Assembly (NCBI GenBank): GCA_036429605.1
Contig: JAVFKD010000016.1
Span: forward strand, 3,782,001 to 3,846,000
Reading direction: 5' to 3'
DNA length: 64,000 nucleotides
Source: Cladobotryum mycophilum
Taxonomy: Eukaryota; Ascomycota; Sordariomycetes; Hypocreales; Hypocreaceae
Shown: positions 36,608 through 48,375 of the stretch, piece by piece
Numbering within the stretch: position 1 is the stretch's first letter
Layout: the number at the start of each line of letters is the position of its first letter
Program-made: the position numbers and the translations under genes
The notes under the pieces: model-generated
The model's input: only the letters and a program-made list of their open reading frames with translations
The model's database searches: none
Told to the model about the DNA's origin: nothing

Positions 36608-37528
36608 ATGAGCCAGGAAGATTTGGACAACGACTACGCAAAGGACGGAGAGTGGGAGGCAGAGTCTGATAGCGACTCTGACCTAGAGGACACTTCCGTG
36701 AGCATTGGATTGAACAAGACGGGAGAGCGCGGCAGTGGTTATCACACGCGCAATGACCCCACGGCGCCATATCAACGACAAACTGTCACTGAGCGTCGAG
36801 GTCTCATTGAAGTTCGATGCAAGTCTCGCGATGTCATCCATGGTGTGCTCTCAGAAGACGGCGATGAGCTTGCGACGCTTTTGATCTACGACTTTTATTT
36901 GGACACAACTCGAAGGTCTCGTCGTATTGTTTCTGCCTCACTCGAGTTCGAGTTTGGCAGCACCGTGCCCGGAACACCAGCTCCGCAAGTTCACGCTATT
37001 TCGCCGGCGGGGCGAGTCACTCTTCTGCCTACAACTCAAGACGAATCCATTGTCCGCGGGACTGAACTAAACGCTGGCGCAGAACAGTTTGGTGCCAATC
37101 TTGGCGGCACGGTCAAGTGGGAGAAGACGGTCAACCGCACAACCAACGATGATGCTAGGGTTACAGGGCACATCTTCAGTGATGATTACGGAAAGGGAAT
37201 TGGTGCCAGCTGGGTTCTTCATGAAAACCCGTCCATCAAGTCGGGGACGCCCAGCTTCTTGCGTTGCGCGATTCTTCTGAATCGAGGGTTCGACGAGAAC
37301 AAGTTCCAGTGCAGGGTCAAGATCAAGGTGGAAGCCGATTGGAAATCTGAGATGGGACGTTTGTTTGGTTCGACGCCAGCCGACGATCCCATTCTATTTG
37401 ACCCTGAGCTGCCACCAACCAACAAGCTGCAGAAGTACGACACTGAGAACCTGGTTGCGACCAACTTGGATGACGTTTCGGACATCATTTTTGACAAGAA
37501 ACTCAAGAAGAAGGGTGAAACGGCATAG
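36608..37528 (+). CDS. Unrecognised 306-residue protein beside NLR-like and subtilisin genes
   Basis: A single exon with 306 residues. I do not recognise the family. The first 38 residues are acidic (DGEWEAESDSDSDLED), like the starts of both neighbouring proteins. The remainder looks like alternating beta strands, for example LIYDFYLDTTRRSRRIVSAS, SLEFEFGSTVPG, KFQCRVKIKVEADW, with a Gly-rich turn in the middle (GAEQFGANLGGTVKWEK). The end is Lys-rich (FDKKLKKKGETA). No signal peptide or membrane helix is present, so it is likely cytosolic. Being between an NLR-like gene and an ankyrin-subtilisin gene, it could be an effector, protease substrate or adaptor. It is not recognisably a gasdermin, a HeLo domain or a lipase. 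Confidence is high that it is a gene, low for any role. Confidence 0.82.
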   Translation: MSQEDLDNDYAKDGEWEAESDSDSDLEDTSVSIGLNKTGERGSGYHTRNDPTAPYQRQTVTERRGLIEVRCKSRDVIHGVLSEDGDELATLLIYDFYLDTTRRSRRIVSASLEFEFGSTVPGTPAPQVHAISPAGRVTLLPTTQDESIVRGTELNAGAEQFGANLGGTVKWEKTVNRTTNDDARVTGHIFSDDYGKGIGASWVLHENPSIKSGTPSFLRCAILLNRGFDENKFQCRVKIKVEADWKSEMGRLFGSTPADDPILFDPELPPTNKLQKYDTENLVATNLDDVSDIIFDKKLKKKGETA

Positions 37529-38168
37529 AGTGTAAGACATATGTACCTTGCCTAGTTTAGAATCTCCATAGGGGGTAGTACATCATCTCATGATTCTGAT
37601 TCTGCAATAAGAGTTCATGCAACCGTTGAGACAAGGCGGATCGCGTGCGACACCACCAACAACAAAGCAACGGGCTTAGGGCTGAAGGACCGACCCGAAA
37701 GCTCAGTCGGACACTGTATCAATTCATGAAGGATTCAACTGTGGAAGCGTAGCGTTGGATGACTCTGCATGGGTCCATCCCTAAAAGGGTGCGCCATGGC
37801 TACACCGTCGCCCAATAGAATAATCACAATTACGGCTACGGCTTACTTTGTCACATTAGCATCGAGAGTACCTTGGAATACATTCCCAACCAGGGACGAA
37901 GCAGCCCCGTGAAGACATAATGTGGATACCGTGGAGTCTTTCCAGCCTCGCCTAGCTCTATGGCCTGAATGATGAGGGGTGATCATATTGGGGGCGACGG
38001 TCATGTAAGAAAGAGTAGGACTTGGATTAATAATAATTAAACAAAGAAAACAATGGTACGTTTACATGGCGCGGTTCTCAAGCTTGTGTTGTTAATTGCA
38101 TATTAGTTTTGCAGTTCATCTTTTCCATCCATATGCTTGGCCAATCCGGATATAGGTAAGATTTCGCC
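37529..38168. other. Spacer between 306-residue and ankyrin-subtilisin genes
   Basis: About 0.64 kb of AT-rich sequence. No gene recognised; it is the probable promoter of the ankyrin-subtilisin gene. Confidence 0.5.
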
Positions 38169-41100
38169 ATGAGTCCACCAAATGATGACGAGTATCTGGA
38201 GGTCGAGGATGTTGAGAATGAGAAGGCAGAGTCAAAGGCCGGCGAGGATACCAGCGACGAGGAATCTGAAAGCGATGAGGATGAGCCCGATGAGCGGCAG
38301 CAGGCCAAGGTGTCGGTAAAGGATCTACTTGAGATCACGTTGAAGAATATCCAAGATGGAAAACTGGACCTCACGAACAGTAACCAGCTTCAGTCCTTTA
38401 GAAGCGGCGATGGCAATATCCTCGCCTCCACGACTGGCGACCCCCGCCAGCCGACGGTACTACACATCATGGCCGCCTTGGATAAGAAGGACCTTCCAAA
38501 GCTTGACAGCAAGATGGAGCCGCTGATCAGGCATCTTACCGAGCATGGGAATGACCTCTTGACGATGCAGGACCGATCTGGACACACGGCAATGTTCCTA
38601 GCTATTGAGGCCAAGAAGGAGAAGATGGTCCAGTGGATGTGCGATGCCCACCCAAACATTGCTTCCATCCTCGCAATCACCAGCATGGACCAGATGAACT
38701 GTCTGCATATTGGCATCGACAAGCGAGTCAAGTTCCTAGATCTCCTTGTCGAGAAAGCTGATGCGGCGACGCTCGCGGCCAGGGACCGCGACGGCAACAC
38801 GCCGCTTCATCTCGCGGTGGAGTACAAGAAGTGCAAAAAGGAACAGCTCGCCATTATTGAGCGCATCGTCGCGAAGAGCGATGATGCGGTGCAGCACGGC
38901 GTTCCGGGCGGTGACTTTAACCAGTCTGGTCTTTCGCCATATCTGCACCACAAGGAGAGCGTGAGAAAGGCGCTGGCAAAGGAGAAGGAGAAGGATAAGA
39001 AGAAGAATTCCAGAGATGACAAGGATCGAGATACCAAGAGTGTCTCCCGTGTGCGCCCTGATACCCTTGACACGGAGAGTAACGCTGGGAGAGATGTTAG
39101 TCAGGCACGGAGGGGACCTGGAGCGGGACCTGCAGGTCCTTCGTCCCCAAGGCTCTCCGCCATCAACACCTCTGTAGCCACAGGCTCAGAAGGCTCGCGT
39201 CCAGACAAGCGTTTGGAGACTCGCACCAAGTACGGATCGCGAGCCCCCGGTCCGGGTCCGGGTCCCGCAAGTCTCAATTCTCCCATCGTATCAGGGCCGC
39301 CGCCGCCCTTGGAGTTGGACGATGGAAGGAGAGCGGTGCGACAGGCTGAGGCAACAAAAGCTGCCGACGCAAAAGCGAGTGAGAGCCACAGGTCTAAAGT
39401 TGACGAGGCCACTGTTAAGAACGTGGAGCGATTCCTGAAGCTGCACTACCTACGCTCTCGAAGCTACAATGCGGCCATGGAGATTTTGTATGGACGTAAC
39501 ACAACATCAGGTAAGACTTTGTACCCCGTGGCCATCGTAGACTATCCTTGGATTACCAGTGTTTCCATGAAATTCTCAGAATTCCAACGGGTCGCTTTAA
39601 TTGCTCGATGTTTCTCCTGTCTCTGGAGATTGTTACCAATACCCTTGGCATGTTCATCCGAGAAGAAAGCTAACACTGTCCAGATCTTGAATTGTACTTT
39701 GATCTATCTGGGCACGCCAATATCAGGCAAACCGGCCTTGAAAACCTCTTGTCCAAACTAAGATTCGAAGACATTCTCCAGTACGTCGCCATTCCGAAGC
39801 TCAGCGTTGAAACGAACGTGATTGCGGCAAATAGCAAACGATCACGGGTGGGGGCACGAACAAAACAAGATGGAGATGGTCGAAAGGATTTATGCTACAT
39901 CTTTGACCGCCTGCGCAAGAAAGGCGTGAGGACGATTCTCAAGGTGATTGTCGATGACCTGGGCACACCCGCCCACAGCGATGAGGCCATTGAGGAGGCC
40001 CTGAAATTTATGGACGTTGAGATTTGGGACTGGAGGAGGACAGACCTATGCTCTGAAGTGATTCACCGAGTGGCCTCCAAGGTGCGCGAAGTTCACCTGT
40101 ATTGGAGCGGTAACAATGCCGTTCTTAGAGGCTGGAGCGAAGAAGGGGGCTTGAAGAGGTTGAGGGAACTGAGAACAGTTCATCTCCATATTCAGCAGGT
40201 TTGTATCCGTCCCTCTGTGGATTCGATACCAAATTTCCTAACACAAGAATAGGGCCTGGAGTCCAGTAACCGGACGAAGCAGAATGTGGAAGATTTTGGC
40301 GAGCGCATGAAGAAGCTATACCCCGAAGTGAACATCTTCAAAGAATGGCCCATGGTTCAGCGAGACCCAGCGGATCTTGCCCTCCGCGCGGACGACCAAA
40401 CAGAGCATTCCACCAAGCACGAATGGATTCAGTGCATGAAGGAATTCCGGAGACTACTCTTTGACGCCGAAAGGTATTACGATCGTCTTAAGGTTGATGA
40501 AAGTATCGAGGAGCCCATCAAGATTGCTCTCATCGATGACGGCGTTGATGTCAAGGATCTTGAGTTCTCCTTCATTGGGGGGCGAACGTTTTGCACGCGT
40601 GATGAGGAGCATAACCTGAACGCTCCATATTACGTATCAAGCACAGGGCATGGTACAATCATGGCTAAGCAGATTCATCTGCTATGTCCGAGAGCTCAGT
40701 TTTATGTGCTGCGGTTAGAAGACCATGCCTCCGAGGAGGGCGCACGGCAAATCACAGCCAAGAGTGCCGCACAGGTATGCAGCGACCCTCTATTCGCATT
40801 GTTGAGAGCAAATTACTAACGCAACTGTAGGCTATTCTCGCAGCTGTAAGGAAAAAGGTTCACATCATCTCCATGTCCTGGACCATTGACCCACCCGAGG
40901 ACGAGGAGGAGAGGCGATTCCTCGACAATGCCATTCTCGAGGCTGCCAATGCGGACATTCTCATGTTCTGCTCCGCGAGTGACAAGGGCGCAAAGACAAA
41001 CTCCACCTACCCAGCCAAGGCGACAACAAAGATCTTCACCATTGGTGCCGCCACAGCCTCCGGAGCCGCGGACCCTTGGGTGGGCAACATTGGCAACATC

Positions 41101-41487
41101 AACTTCACCTTCCCAGGCACAAAGGTCGAGCTAGATGGCGGCAGAACCGGAGGCGATTCGGCCCTCAAGGAGGTCACGGGCTCCTCGGTCGCGACAGCGT
41201 TGGCCGCAGGTCTGGCCGCCCTGGTCCTCTACTGCGTGCAAGTCAGGCTGCTCCTCGCAAACGAGCAGGAAAAGGTCAAGGCGCGGCGGGATTTCCACAA
41301 CCTGAAGAAGCACGAGCACATGATCAAGGCCTTTAAGGATATCGGCACCACGGAGGAGAGCAACCACAAGTTTATCGAGGTGTGGGAGGTGTTTGGCAAG
41401 AAGGTGGAGGACAAGGATCGATATGATCAGGAGAGATGGATTGACCTAATTGCCGACGTGGGAGCAACATTATGTAGGAAAATGTGA
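38169..41487 (+). CDS. Ankyrin-repeat subtilisin-family (S8) serine protease
   Basis: Exons 38169-39510, 39684-40198, 40253-40774 and 40831-41487 give 1,011 residues. The N-terminus is strongly acidic (DTSDEESESDEDEPDE). Ankyrin-like repeats follow at about 95-250 (HTAMFLAIEAKKEKMVQWM, NTPLHLAVEYKKCKKEQ), then a charged, Pro/Gly-rich linker at about 260-420. The S8 domain is C-terminal: Asp714 in IALIDDGVDV, His742 in TGHGTIMA and Ser912 in TGSSVATALAAG match the catalytic triad. The oxyanion-hole position reads CSASDKG, with Asp where secreted subtilases have Asn; this may be normal in the intracellular fungal subgroup. There is no signal peptide. Its place next to an NLR-like gene, together with known fungal S8 proteases such as HET-Q2 that trigger cell death by cleaving a partner, suggests an executioner role. 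Confidence 0.88.
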
Positions 41488-41912
41488 TGGTCTCCATATC
41501 TTGTATGTAAATGATACGAAATTCCGGCATTGCTATACATTCCTCTCATTCCTAGGAATCTGCAAGTAGCTACCTCCGGTAGGCATATTCTTGCTTCCAT
41601 TCAGTTCAAGTGTGAACCGGTGGACAAATAGTAGGCAGAGCAGAAGAGTTCAGACAGAGCAAGTAACCGACAACATGATTAAAGCGTGGCAAATTTGCAA
41701 ACAAAGTAAAAGTCTTAGAGACCGTAGATATATATAATATCCTGCTTTTTCTCAAATACAGTTGGGAGTTTTAATCTTCGTATACACATAACATCCACAT
41801 AGGCTCCTCCCCCAACGTCGTTCAATAATGATATCAATAAAATGCTACCATGCTACCATGCGCTTCTCCTGTGCAGAACTGCAAAGCTAACATGCGAGGT
41901 ACGAGACTTGTC
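41488..41912. other. Convergent 3' region
   Basis: AT-rich spacer between convergent genes, including TATATATAATATCC near 41730. No gene seen. Confidence 0.5.
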
Positions 41913-42764
41913 TTATTTCTCAGTGTTCTCAAGAACGACGTTGTCAACGTAGATGGAGGGGTAGCGAGTGGGCACGGCTCCAACAATGTCAGCGGAGACT
42001 TCCAAGAATTGGTAAGATGGGGCATCCGTCTTGGTAGCGACGTGCCATGGTCCGGGACCGTCCTTAGCCAGGCTGAAGGTGAACTTCTCCCGGTGGTCGA
42101 CGTCGCCAAAGTTGGACTGCAAGGTGTTGACCTCGACGGTCCAATTGTTTTGTGCAATCTTCAAAACGGTCAGTATGGTGGCTTTTTATTTTATATTATT
42201 TATTCAAGGGGCGTTTGGGGGGGGGGGCAGCCTTTACCTCTTGGTGGGTGAATTGCATGGCAATGTCGAAAGATGCCTTGTTGATCAAAGAACCACCACC
42301 CGCGACTTGGAACTCAATCTCGTTTGTGTAGGTGAGTGCAACGTTGGGCGCAGAGCTGGCGTAGCCGAATGGAGAGACTAGACGCCCAGCATCAGCCTTC
42401 TTGCGGCTGCAAGCGGCCGTCTCAGTAGTGTTGAAGACGGTGACGTGCCCGAAGAAGGAGCTCGAAACCCATACGCCCTTTGTGTAGTTTGTCAGTTGGG
42501 TTTGCCAGGAGACCCTGCAGAAAGGAAGGATTATGCTTATACTGACATGGTATGCGTCGCCGCCGTTGGTGAGGGTGACGTTGCCGCAGTTCTGCTCATT
42601 GGAGATGGCGAGATCTTCAAACTGCACATTGTAAAAAAGAAAATTAGGATTCTAAATCGCCAAACTGTAGAGTCGGGACTTACGTTGAGGTTGAGAATCT
42701 TGGCGGACGCAGAAGCAGCCATGAGGGCAGCAGCGCCGAGGGCACGAAGAGAGAGAGGCGACAT
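41913..42764 (-). CDS. Small secreted protein, function unknown
   Basis: Exons 42764-42684, 42621-42238 and 42158-41913 give 236 residues with frame kept at both junctions. Residues 1-21 are a clear signal peptide (MSPLSLRALGAAALMAASAS). The mature part is beta-strand-like, with several N-glycosylation sequons (NVT, NYT, NTT, NWT) and two or three Cys. It ends with a conserved-looking SIYVDNVVLENTEK, reminiscent of a carbohydrate-binding jelly-roll, but I cannot name a family. A 28-nt GT..AG-like string inside exon 2 (near 42515-42542) is too short for an intron and reading through keeps the frame. The second intron (42159-42237) contains an 11-G (plus-strand) run. It is probably an extracellular protein interacting with host or substrate. 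Confidence 0.82.
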
Positions 42765-45700
42765 GATGGTAAGACTCTTCAAGGACTTGATCATAAAAAC
42801 TGGTGGATGAATGATGATAATTCTTGAGAGATTCATGGGAATAGGTTACTATTTAAACTCAACAGACATCTAATATGATGATGATAAAATCTGACCTTCC
42901 CAAGTGGTCTGAGTTCTGTTTGACAAAAAGTAGTCGAGATGTCTCAATCCATGTCGCGGAACGTTGAATTGCGCCGCTGCATGCTAGACTCGGTTCGGTG
43001 AAATGATTGCAAACCAGCCGGTGTAGGATGTAACCTCATCTAGTCCTAGGATTCAACACCATCACATATCGGGGGTGTGATTCATTATGACTAAAGATTG
43101 TGTTTGTAGGTGCCTTGATAGTTTGGTTTAGTCGTTGGTCAGATATGGGGTAATTATGCATGAATGCTTGTCCAAATTCACATGATGGCCCCCAGGGGAA
43201 GCCTGTGATGCAATACAATCCCGGGGGGGGGGGGACTATTGCGGGAGGCGCTACAATTGCCGAATTTAGGTCAAATTGTTTTCATACTCGTAGATATCTT
43301 ACGCGTATCGCTGAGCCTGTCAAACCATTGTTACATGATCCATGTTTAGCTCAAGAAATAGAGAGAGACGCCAATAGTGGTAGAAGCCCTGCCCTCGCGT
43401 TGTTAGATGTTGGACATTTGGATCCTGATCCATTGATCATATAATGCTTAGCAAATACGGATGTCGCCATCATGTTGTATTGGACAAAAACATACTTGTA
43501 GTATGTCTCTTGACTAAACGAGCATTGGGCATTGGTGGACTTTGAAAGCTCCATGAAAACGAGCTGATTCGATCTGTTTCACTCATGCGTCAGTTCACCG
43601 CTTACACGGTTAATTCGCCAGAGGTCCCAGCCAGATTAGGTATATGGGTAAAGGCATACATATCCCTACCGCAACACAATCGATAAGGTAAACAATTCTA
43701 GAATCAACGGTTCAAATAGTGTCGTGATGATTATTTAAGAGCATGTTTATTAAACCAGTTAATCCAGATAGCACTTGAAACTCCCACGCTCCAAACTTGT
43801 GCGGCAGGACTTTGCGAGAAACTTGGCTGGGATCTTCAGGGACCCGAGACGGAAGCGAGCCCAATCTGGGATAACGTCGACGCACTGGCTGGTGTGTGTC
43901 AGACGGCAATTGACTGTGGCATTCTAATGTCTGACTGCCTTATTTCATATACAGTCGATAGACGGAGAAGAGCAAGCATATGGCATAAGCATAACGGTCG
44001 GGACCGGCCTTTGATGAGAGACTGTTTCAGCATGTTAACAAACATTACTCTTGAACTTGAATTCAATGCTGGGGAACGTCTTGCATCGGATTAACTTGGT
44101 ACGTGAAGGGGGAGGGGGAGGCTTCGTTTCATTCGGTTTCGTTGCCGAGGTGAAGGATTGGGACTAGACTATGTAAGATCTTGACACACATTAATAAGGC
44201 ACGCTTGTTAGTTCGGAAACGAGACGGATTTAACTAAAAGCCATGTGAAAGCGGTGCTTGCACTGACTACAAATGCATATACTAATGTGGGTGACGCGTG
44301 CACCATTCACACACGTCAGTAGAATAAGGATCCAGCCTTTTTACAATCACAATCCCTCGTTCCTAGTACTTTGCCACATTCTGCATTTAGAAATGTTCAT
44401 AAAGACATTGAGTTTTCTCCATCTCGTTCGTCTCATTGTGAGGGCGCATCTCATCTCGTAGAAAATGTGAATCTTCCATCTGATCATAGCTATAGGGTAG
44501 CTCTCCGTCATGCAAGCATCCATGCTCTCTCCCGTCTTCGCGACACAGACACGCCAAGTCGTTCATCCAAATGATGGGTTACACAACATTACGGAAAATA
44601 CCTTCATTGCCAAAGATTTGAAATAAAATAGCTGTTCATCCACTCCGTGCAGAGTATCCTCGGCCAAAAAGTGTGGCTGGCTGTCCTCAACTGAGACATC
44701 TGCAAGACTGCCAGCCCCGTTCACGATAATCACCCCCTGATCCTAGTGTAGCGGGCCGAAGCAGGCGAAGGTCTCATCTCCCTGGAAGTCTTGGCAAAGC
44801 ATGGTTGAATATAATGGCAACTTCAACTAGCCAATGATACGACTCCTTCGGTGTGCAAGTAGGTTCTGCCATGCATATTGTATTTCGGTGTCGACCCATA
44901 CCGAAATTGGAATCAGGTTTGTGAACCCAATCTTGTAACAATTTGTAATATGTTCACGTCTAAACAGTGTGAGTTTACACATGATATACACCAATAGCTT
45001 TGTCCGTCCACTGTGACTGTTATGCGTGGGTTGGGTGCCGTTGATTTCTCCGTCCCTGGCTCTAAACCAGTGCAAAAGGTGGGTGCCCCCTGGGTTCCTG
45101 AATATGAAAAATCTATTGAAGCTAGCATCTATCTAGATCTGCCGATCGTAGGGATTTAGCCTATCTGACAAGTGCCGGATTTTTAACCGTAGACCATCGT
45201 GATGGCTCTGCTCAAAGGACAAGCAAAGCACATCACGCTCTGGGCTTTCACGGCATAGAGCTCCTCTGATTGCTGGCATTTCTATAATGAAGCCGGCCGC
45301 CGTCACTTTTGAAATATGCCAAGGCAAGGCCACCAATGGGGCCCTGAATGGGACCAAATCCCTTTCGAAATGGGCGCCCGGCGCTGGCTACCCCTTTCTT
45401 TATCCACCCATGCAAGGAGTTTAGGCCATCGCCTGTGATTGTGGACGGTGACTATGCAGTGAAGAATGACAAATGTACGCAAATGGACATCCGCCACACC
45501 GGGCATTGAGGAAGCTGAGCATCAACCATCACCGGATACTCCAGTTTGGGATGGATCTACAGTTGCACTACACCAATAATCCAAGCTCAGCTGAATCATG
45601 ACCATATGCCTTGCTACTATGCTCGCCTCGTTTTATCACACTGTGAAGCCATTAAGATGACTCTTGTCTATTGATGAAGTATCTCGTAGCACAAAGACAG

Positions 45701-45887
45701 ATGTGCGGAATTGAGACCGTGATATGAGGTGTAAAGTGCGGGATACACGTTGATTAAAAATGTATATAAAGGTGTTGATATCCCATTATTTCTCCTCATC
45801 ACCAACACAATCTCCTTCATCATTCAACTACCTTCATCAATCAATAAGACCTAACCAAAGTCCCCCCAAACACACCAAACAATCGCC
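42765..45887. other. Gene-poor 3.1 kb region
   Basis: This lies between divergent secreted-protein genes. Only short frames without family resemblance are seen. A G10 run is near 43221-43231. No transposon ends or terminal repeats were recognised, although a decayed element cannot be excluded. The right end is the promoter of the adhesin gene. Confidence 0.5.
45763..45770 (+). promoter_or_regulatory. Probable TATA box of the GLEYA adhesin gene
   Basis: TATATAAA about 118 nt upstream of the ATG at 45888, followed by a CT/CA-rich leader (CTCCTCATCACCAACAC) typical of well-expressed fungal genes. Confidence 0.55.
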
Positions 45888-47202
45888 ATGAAGCTCACCG
45901 AGCAGTCCTTGGCCGTCTTGGCCATGGCAATGTCATCATCCGTCATGGCCTCGCCGGTGCCCGAGCCCAACTTTCCGAGCCCCGAATGCTCCTCCATCCT
46001 TGGTCCCATTCTCGACGGTACTCATCTTGATCCATTGATCATCCCTTTCTGTTCTTCTTTCCTCCATATCACGACTCTTACCAAGTCAACCACCATCACC
46101 GTTGGCAACCCATCCACGACAATCATCCCAACGACCATCGGCACTCACACCATCACTCCAGTTGTGACTAGCACCACCACCGCGTAAGTTGTCCATTTCA
46201 AGTCTCTGTAGCTTTGATGCTGATGTGAGTTTAGTACTGTGACCAAAAGCACTTGCATCATCCAACCACCTGGCAACAAGAGAGACTATTACCCCCTCCC
46301 CTCCCCCTCCCCCTCCCCCAAAGACCACTGAGCCGTCTTGTGTCACCGGATTGCCAACCCCGGTCATCTCCAAGTTGTGTAGCTGCCTCGATATTCCTAC
46401 TCCTGTCATCACTTTGACTGGTACCGTGACTGCCACCAACATCGTCACGTCTGTGCACTCCGTCTCTGCGACAGCTACAGCCGCCCCGTCCACTACGTGG
46501 GCAACCGTCACCTCGACCAAGACTGTTGCAAACTGCCCCGCTCCCACTCTTTGCGGCAACCAGGGTCTCCAATGGGACTATGTGTACAATGACATTGGCA
46601 AGAACCCGGGCGGTGATTATCCCGCCTTCAAGCCAGAGAAATACAAGGTGAGACTCAATTCTTCCTACTACGATTCTGGACAGCTCGCTAACGATTCGAC
46701 TATTGATTAGACTGTTCATCCTATTGCCAGCGGCGTGACCAACACCATTAGTGGCATCGACTATCCAGGTGGCACTGCTAACCAAAGCATCTACGGCTCC
46801 GTCCCTCTTGCTCCCGACTTTTTCGTCCTCAATCACCGTGGATACATTTACGCTCAGAAGACCGGCACCTACAAGTTCACCGTTTCTGACGTCGATGATA
46901 TTGTCCTTGTGTGGATCACTAGTTTTGCCTACTCTGGCTGGACTCGTGCCAACGCCGACAAGGTGGTGCCTTATGCTACTCGCCGCGGTGAGTTCACTGT
47001 CAATTTGCAGGCTGGCAAATACTACCCGGTGCGTATCATTTTCGGCCAGTCACAGGGTGCCGGCAAATTCCAGCTCACCGTGACTGCGCCTGATGGCACC
47101 GTGTTCCTGGGCCCCAAGACCCCGGCATCACCATACCTGGTGCAGTACTCTTGCGACAAGACCACCGCGCCACCCTATGCTCCATTCGGATCCGAGAAGT
47201 GA
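45888..47202 (+). CDS. GLEYA-domain secreted adhesin-like protein; C-tract frame break
   Basis: Exons 45888-46183, 46235-46647 and 46711-47202; about 400 residues once the break is allowed for. A signal peptide (MKLTEQSLAVLAMAMSSSVMA) is followed by a Thr/Ser-rich stretch (STTITVGNPSTTIIPTTIG) and a Cys-containing Thr/Val stalk. The C-terminal GLEYA/PA14-like domain has GYIYAQKTGTYKFTVSDVDD, VWITSFAYSGWTRANAD and QAGKYYPVRIIFGQSQGAG. GLEYA domains are calcium-dependent lectin modules of fungal adhesins. In exon 2 the frame changes within a tract of C5/C4/C5/C5/C5 runs at about 46289-46320. Two more bases restore it (KTTEPSCVTGLPTPV). This matches the homopolymer pattern seen elsewhere, though an alternative acceptor cannot be excluded. 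No GPI-anchor signal is obvious at the C-terminus. Confidence 0.82.
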
Positions 47203-47839
47203 GGGGGTCTATTGTGGGGGGTTTTCTTTTTGGGGTTGGTGAAGCTTTTTAGCATTGAGGTGGTGAGATGACACGGTGTGGCCTTTTCATTCGAGTGTGG
47301 GACATCTTTTGGAGACATGATCTTGGGACTTTTGTAATGGATTACTATGTGTGTATCTACATAATGTTTTTTGACTTCTTTGGTCATCGGGATCTGAAAC
47401 CGATATTCTGAAATACATATGAGGGCAAACGTACCTCTCTTTCCTTGTATCTCGCTGCATTGCATTCTGTGATGAAGTTGTGTGCATGTCTGAAGATGAG
47501 CTGTAGGGTTAGGTATCTTTGATGGAGCGATGATCATTGTTTGCAACGGTGAGGAGTATGATTAGTGATATGAGCTGGCTTCATTCGTAGCTTGAACCTG
47601 AATGTCTTTGGCTAATCATGAGTGGACTGTTGGTTGCGGACGCCACTCCGGATCTACAGATCTGCTCAACATGATGCGGCGACGTTGAGTGTGACGTCTA
47701 TGACTCGCCTCGTGAACGCATGAGCTCAGTTATTTATGTATCCATCATCTGCTATTTGTCCATATGGATAGTTGAGTCGCTTTTTCATGCATATTCCATA
47801 TTCTCTATACTTAATAATCGGACGCACTTCACGCTTGCC
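47203..47839. other. Intergenic region
   Basis: The 3' flank of the adhesin gene and about 0.6 kb of sequence without a recognised gene. Nothing else supported. Confidence 0.4.
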
Positions 47840-48193
47840 ATGTCCGTTTCTCTCGTCACCGAATCACACGAAGTCAGTTCCATCGTCGTCACGGTGACCG
47901 CAACCTAAACTCAACATGTCACCATCGCGGTCGACGACAATGAAATCAGATTCTCCGGCAAAGGAGATAAGACAACAATAGGCAGCATCGAACTATCGCC
48001 CCTTGCGCCGCACGATATTGACATTACGTGTGAATTTGAGAATGAGAATGGGGAGAAGGAGTTGTCCGACCTTGGGTTCTCTTCGATGGAGACGAGGCAT
48101 AGGGTGTATAGGCAGATTAATGTCAAGAATGGGGAAGACAAGTCGAATGGTCTGGTGATTGCATTGTCGCCGCCCCCTTTGCCCTACCAATGA
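47840..48193 (+). pseudogene. Small gene or gene fragment interrupted by an in-frame TAA
   Basis: The frame from the ATG at 47840 to the TGA at 48191-48193 has 118 codons and is open except for TAA at 47906-47908. The sequence before the stop (VTESHEVSSIVVTVTAT) and after it (VTIAVDDNEIRFSG, IELSPLAPHDIDITCEFEN, ETRHRVYRQINVKNGE) reads like one small beta-rich protein. The TAA could have arisen from CAA by a C-to-T change in a CpA context, as in RIP, but this is inferred from one site. No family was recognised. It may equally be a true short gene plus chance open frame, so confidence is moderate. Confidence 0.5.
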
Positions 48194-48375
48194 TTGATAG
48201 GGGCATGGATCTGATACATGTTCCTACAAACTTTGTTCAATCATATTCTCAAAGTTGCTCATTCGTCGAACAATATTGCATGCGGCGTGTACTGAGGAGA
48301 CAAGCATCTACGCGTGAGCTAGATATGGAGCAGAGGCAAGAGATGGTATCAGTTCAATAAGCTCGGGTGTTGGAG

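Noticed and set aside
36608..37528. 306-residue protein as a gasdermin-like protein
   Set aside because: No recognisable gasdermin pattern was seen in the sequence; only its neighbourhood resembles gasdermin-protease loci.
42515..42542. 28-nt GT..AG string inside the secreted-protein gene as an intron
   Set aside because: Shorter than any other intron here and its removal breaks the frame, while reading through keeps it.
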